Part shown: positions 61,243 to 64,000 of the stretch, in pieces
Layout: the number at the start of each line of letters is the position of its first letter
Numbering within the stretch: position 1 is the stretch's first letter
Assembly: GCF_900110815.1 (NCBI RefSeq)
Contig: NZ_FOIT01000002.1
Span: forward strand, 103,825 to 167,824
Source of the DNA: Aliicoccus persicus
Lineage (GTDB): Bacteria; Bacillota; Bacilli; Staphylococcales; Salinicoccaceae
Direction: 5' to 3'
DNA: 64,000 nucleotides
Notes under the pieces: model-generated
The model's input: only the letters and a program-made list of their open reading frames with translations
Told to the model about the DNA's origin: nothing
The model's database searches: none
Translations under genes and position numbers: made by a program

Positions 61243-61710
61243 CTAAAACCTAAAAATGCGTGGTACACGTTTGATACTGATTTTTACTGAAACATATGAG
61301 TCAAACCAATCATACAATAAGTACTCATCGTCCCCTTGAATTACTTTAGTATCAACATTTTTAGATACATTTAAATGCATGTCTTCATATTGATTTTCAA
61401 TGACATAGACGACGTACCCGTCCTCTATATATGTTTCTTTATCTGAAGTGGCTGGAACACCAGCACCAAATGTTTTGAAATGTGAAGTTGAGAGTAACAA
61501 ACTATCATCTACAACTTCGTACACTTCAAACCATTCCTCTTTTTCAATCGAATGTACCCAATGCAATTCAAATGAACCAGGAAAAAGATAAAGGTTGTCA
61601 TACCCTTCTGCTTCAAAAACAACCTGTTTGAAAGGGTATACAAAAACAAAAAGGAGCACTATAAAAATGCTCCCTAAAATGGTTGCGAATCGTTTATTCG
61701 ACTTCATCAT
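61243..61710 (-). CDS. DUF1850 protein of the TAXI-TRAP operon
   Basis: A 155-aa protein with an N-terminal membrane helix (FATILGSIFIVLLFVFVYPF) and an extracytoplasmic beta domain. FELHWVHSIEKEEWFEVYEV is the DUF1850 hallmark. DUF1850 genes travel with TAXI-TRAP permeases and may be a small accessory subunit; the role is unproven. ATG 61710 lies inside the end of the TAXI gene (overlap 17 bp), a translational coupling, without a clear separate ribosome site. Confidence 0.82.
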   Translation of the reverse strand: MMKSNKRFATILGSIFIVLLFVFVYPFKQVVFEAEGYDNLYLFPGSFELHWVHSIEKEEWFEVYEVVDDSLLLSTSHFKTFGAGVPATSDKETYIEDGYVVYVIENQYEDMHLNVSKNVDTKVIQGDDEYLLYDWFDSYVSVKISIKRVPRIFRF

Positions 61711-62914
61711 AGTAACGTTGTGCACCAGGGTGAACATCAATTACCATATTTTCAAGCGAGTTTTCAACGCTAATATCTTCAGCTGCTTGGTGAGAGTTCG
61801 CAAGTGTATCTAAATTTTCAAATAAGAATCGAGTTAAGTAGTATACATCATCTTCACTTAAGTCAGCGCGGACAACTAAAGCGTTCATAATCGCAGCAGT
61901 CGGAACTGCTTCTTCATTTCCATATGTGTCAGCAGGAATATCCATTGAAGTAAAGTAATCTTCTTCGATATTTGAAATCACCTCAGGATCGATAGGTACA
62001 ATCTTCAGGTCAACTGAGTTTTGTAATTCCATAACAGACGCGTTTGGTAAACCAGATGTCAAGAATGCAGCATCTAAATTTCCACCGCGCATAGCCTCAG
62101 CCGCTTCAGCGTAACCTAAGTAGTCCACATTAAAATCATCATACGATAAGTCATGTGCTGCAATGATTGCACGAGATGCAATTTCTACACCTGAGTTTTG
62201 GTCACCAACAGCAACACGTTTACCTTCTAAATCTGCGATGCTTTCAATACCAGAACCTTCAGTTGTGATTAACTGTACGAAGTTGGGATATAAAGCAGCA
62301 ACTTGTTGTACGTTTTCAACTGGCTCAGAGAACGATTCTTCACCGTTTACAGCTTGCATTAACGCATCAGACATTACGAACGCCATTTCAACGTTTTCTT
62401 GAGAAAGTAAGATTAAGTTTTCTGCAGAAGCACCAGTAGTTTCAGTACGTGCGTTAACACCGAAAGCTTTAGAGTACCCGTCAGCTAACGTCGTTGCAAT
62501 GATGTTATATGGTCCAGAAGAACCACCAGTTGCAATTGTTACAAGGCTAGTTTCAAGCTCCACATCTTCAAAATCAGCAGCAGCTTCATCTAACTCCGCT
62601 TCAATATCAGCATCTGATACTTCATCCTCTTCAGCGTCCGCGTCTTCTTCAGCGTCCGCATCTTCCTCAGCGTCCGCATCCTCGTCAGCGTCTGCGTCTT
62701 CTTCAGCGTCCGCGTCTTCTTCAGCGTCTGCGTCTTCTTCAGCGTCTGCGTCTTCTTCAGCGTCTGCGTCTTCTTCAGTGTCCGTATCTTCCTCTACTTC
62801 TTCAACGTCCTCTGTATCTTCGTCCGTTGTATCCGTATCCTCTTCTGAATCATTACATGCAGCAAGCAGTAAAGATGCAGCAAATAGAGCAGCTAATGGC
62901 TTTCTTAATTTCAT
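61694..62914 (-). CDS. TAXI-family TRAP solute-binding lipoprotein with acidic tandem linker
   Basis: A 406-aa extracytoplasmic binding protein. The lipobox LLAAC ends the signal peptide (Cys about 20). Residues 25-115 are an acidic linker made of repeated (D)AEEDAD units, then the TAXI domain begins (SLVTIATGGSSGPYNIIATTLADG, RTETTGASAENLILLSQ, LEGKRVAVGDQNSGVEIASR). It delivers its ligand to the fused permease downstream. AAGGAGG precedes the ATG. The linker length is unusual for the family. Confidence 0.92.
   Translation of the reverse strand: MKLRKPLAALFAASLLLAACNDSEEDTDTTDEDTEDVEEVEEDTDTEEDADAEEDADAEEDADAEEDADAEEDADADEDADAEEDADAEEDADAEEDEVSDADIEAELDEAAADFEDVELETSLVTIATGGSSGPYNIIATTLADGYSKAFGVNARTETTGASAENLILLSQENVEMAFVMSDALMQAVNGEESFSEPVENVQQVAALYPNFVQLITTEGSGIESIADLEGKRVAVGDQNSGVEIASRAIIAAHDLSYDDFNVDYLGYAEAAEAMRGGNLDAAFLTSGLPNASVMELQNSVDLKIVPIDPEVISNIEEDYFTSMDIPADTYGNEEAVPTAAIMNALVVRADLSEDDVYYLTRFLFENLDTLANSHQAAEDISVENSLENMVIDVHPGAQRYYDEVE
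62628..62778 (-). repeat. Short tandem repeats coding the acidic linker
   Basis: In-frame repeats of about 18 bp, coding AEEDAD with single-base variants (GCGTCCGCGTCTTCTTCA, GCGTCTGCGTCTTCTTCA on the plus strand), occur about eight times within the TAXI gene. Near-identity of units suggests the number can change by slippage. Confidence 0.8.
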
Positions 62915-63121
62915 TGGTGAATCCTCCTTAGTATGTAAGATAAGTGAATTATAACAATTAAAATTCGAATTGGGAATAAACTTTTGATAAATTTTTAATG
63001 GGATGCATAAATAACCAGCCGTAACTATATTGACTGGTTATTATGATTTAAAGACTATTAATTTGTATTTTTGGAAAATAAATGTAGTCGTTTACTATTA
63101 ATATTTTAAATATTTTACAAA

Positions 63122-63337
63122 TTAGAAACTCGGTTTTACGACGACACGATCACACGACTTACAATAGTAAGCTTCTTTGTTCTCTTCTTCGAAGCGGCTT
63201 TCTTCCGGTAAAAGTACAGCTTCTGGATCTAATGTTGGATCCTCATCCATACTTTTCTTCGATGGCGTCCACACAATATCCATGCGGGCATTTATATATC
63301 CTTTTTGCATCGGCGTTTCACAAAATGGGCAATTCAT
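63122..63337 (-). CDS. Small zinc-ribbon-like protein (DUF6487/PF20097-like)
   Basis: A 71-aa protein with CxxC pairs at each end (NCPFC near 2-5 and YYCKSCDRVVV near the C-terminus) and an acidic middle, so probably a zinc ribbon. The family name is recalled from similar short proteins and is tentative. ATG 63337 begins directly with MNCPFC; ATG 63343 is 6 bases earlier and closer to GGAGGT, so either is possible. Function is unknown. Confidence 0.72.
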   Translation of the reverse strand: MNCPFCETPMQKGYINARMDIVWTPSKKSMDEDPTLDPEAVLLPEESRFEEENKEAYYCKSCDRVVVKPSF

Positions 63338-63357
63338 AATCATCTAACCTCCAATTT

Positions 63358-64000
63358 TTATGAGCGAACAATTTCTACTTCATCGATAACAAACTCATTC
63401 AATCGATTTAATGTACCGATGATATCATCTTTTGTAGTTTCAGGATTAATCGTACACATACGAATGACCTTTTCCTTATTTAATTCTGTTGTGTAAGTCA
63501 CAGCATAGCCGGATGATGCCATACGCTGTGCTGCGTTTGATAATACTTTGTTGTTTTGTGCAGCAGTTAGACTCGGATGTACATATTTGAAGCTAAGAAT
63601 TGAAAGGCTCGCTTTAGAAGTGATGTGCCAGTGCTCCATTTCAGAAACCACACTTTCTGTTAATTCTGCAAGTTCTTGGCCGTAGTCAATGCGTGCACGA
63701 TATTGCGATTCTCCTAATACTTGTAACGTTATCCAAAGTTTGAGTGCACGTGCTGGACGTGTGAGCTCCATACCAATCATCTCAGGATCTATGACGTCAT
63801 CATCACTTTGCACATCTGTTAAGTATTCAGCTTCTTCACTAAAGCTATTTAACATATGCTGTTTTTCTTTCACGATGACCATTGCACAGCTATATGTCTG
63901 GAATAATAGTTTGTGAGCATCCCAACTGACACTATCTACACGTTCAATACCTGGGAAAAGCTCTCGACCTTTCGTTGAAAGTAAGTGACTCAGTCCATAT
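63358..64000 (-). CDS. PLP-dependent group II decarboxylase, C-terminal part (cut by window end)
   Basis: An amino-acid decarboxylase of the aromatic/glutamate/tyrosine group. The visible 213 residues begin inside the PLP domain: RVDSVSWDAHKLLFQTYSCAM holds the Schiff-base Lys in DAHK, followed by the small C-terminal domain. The frame is open back to 64000, so the start lies outside the window. Members convert amino acids to amines (tyramine, tryptamine, GABA and others); substrate unknown. Confidence 0.88.
   Translation of the reverse strand, partial: YGLSHLLSTKGRELFPGIERVDSVSWDAHKLLFQTYSCAMVIVKEKQHMLNSFSEEAEYLTDVQSDDDVIDPEMIGMELTRPARALKLWITLQVLGESQYRARIDYGQELAELTESVVSEMEHWHITSKASLSILSFKYVHPSLTAAQNNKVLSNAAQRMASSGYAVTYTTELNKEKVIRMCTINPETTKDDIIGTLNRLNEFVIDEVEIVRS

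Noticed and set aside
62499-62954. Plus-strand Ser-rich 151-aa frame
   Set aside because: Antisense shadow of the acidic repeat in the TAXI gene; no ribosome site or family likeness.

Overview
The window is low-GC Firmicutes chromosome (my impression is high-30s % GC). Gene content points to Staphylococcaceae, most likely a salt-tolerant genus such as Jeotgalicoccus, Salinicoccus or Nosocomiicoccus. The basis is a 159-aa RlmH with SCC-type attachment sequences at its 3' end, a VLRF1-type release factor, YumC-type reductase, QueT, DUF1850/TAXI-TRAP genes and very acidic exported proteins. Genus is inference. A cluster of DnaA boxes upstream of rlmH and a perfect parS site at 54078-54093 place the window in the origin-proximal part of the chromosome.

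Region by region. (1) 1-1.6 kb: the end of aroA, a DnaA-box cluster, rlmH, and three near-tandem SCC-type att sequences. (2) 1.6-11.7 kb: an accessory zone with two more att-like sequences (8976, 11303). It holds a deaminase with a borrowed N-terminus, an XRE-TPR regulator facing an ABC exporter, an S41-type protease, and several broken genes: an NBD copy, a GIY-YIG nuclease with an in-frame stop, an ASCH fragment, a dehydrogenase fragment and a small membrane protein. The one large intact gene near its right end is pepF. No ccr recombinase is present, so this looks like an eroded SCC-type landing region. (3) 11.8-16.2 kb: a TPP-riboswitch operon (SDR plus luciferase-like flavin monooxygenase), a type IV-like restriction nuclease and a lipoprotein. 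(4) 16.2-32.3 kb: mostly housekeeping and transport genes (Na+/H+ antiporter, VTT protein, oligopeptidase B, YumC, VLRF1, HD hydrolase, RluA-type synthase, DMT exporter, AzlCD, FTCD, DHFR). They are interrupted by an inversion that split a tetR gene (18.1-19.4 kb) and by two arrays of 41-bp hairpin-forming tandem repeats (24.2-24.6 and 32.35-32.84 kb). (5) 33-44.4 kb: DsbA-like protein, a P-loop kinase/NTF2-like fusion, a GntR-ABC operon, bacillithiol-transferase-like protein, kinases, acetamidase, an acidic exported protein, and a YfcC transporter convergent with an M20 hydrolase. (6) 44.5-52 kb: a second XRE-TPR regulator facing an MFS exporter, then ABC-F / GNAT / ABC-F, each ABC-F preceded by a leader-peptide attenuator. 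(7) 52-64 kb: acidic exported protein, 2-hydroxyacid dehydrogenase, CDF transporter, parS, dicarboxylate symporter, MBL hydrolase, benzil-reductase-like SDR, SRPBCC protein, QueT, a TAXI-TRAP operon whose binding protein has an acidic tandem linker, a zinc-ribbon protein, and a PLP decarboxylase cut by the window end.

How the parts work together. Two regulator-transporter modules share one design: an XRE-TPR repressor faces an exporter, with paired palindromic operators flanking the exporter promoter, and the two operator sequences have diverged in step with their regulators. The ABC-F/GNAT/ABC-F block looks like an antibiotic-inducible ribosome-protection cluster. The TPP-riboswitch operon implies an undescribed thiamine-linked use for an SDR plus flavin monooxygenase. 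No tRNA, rRNA, CRISPR array or complete insertion sequence was recognised.
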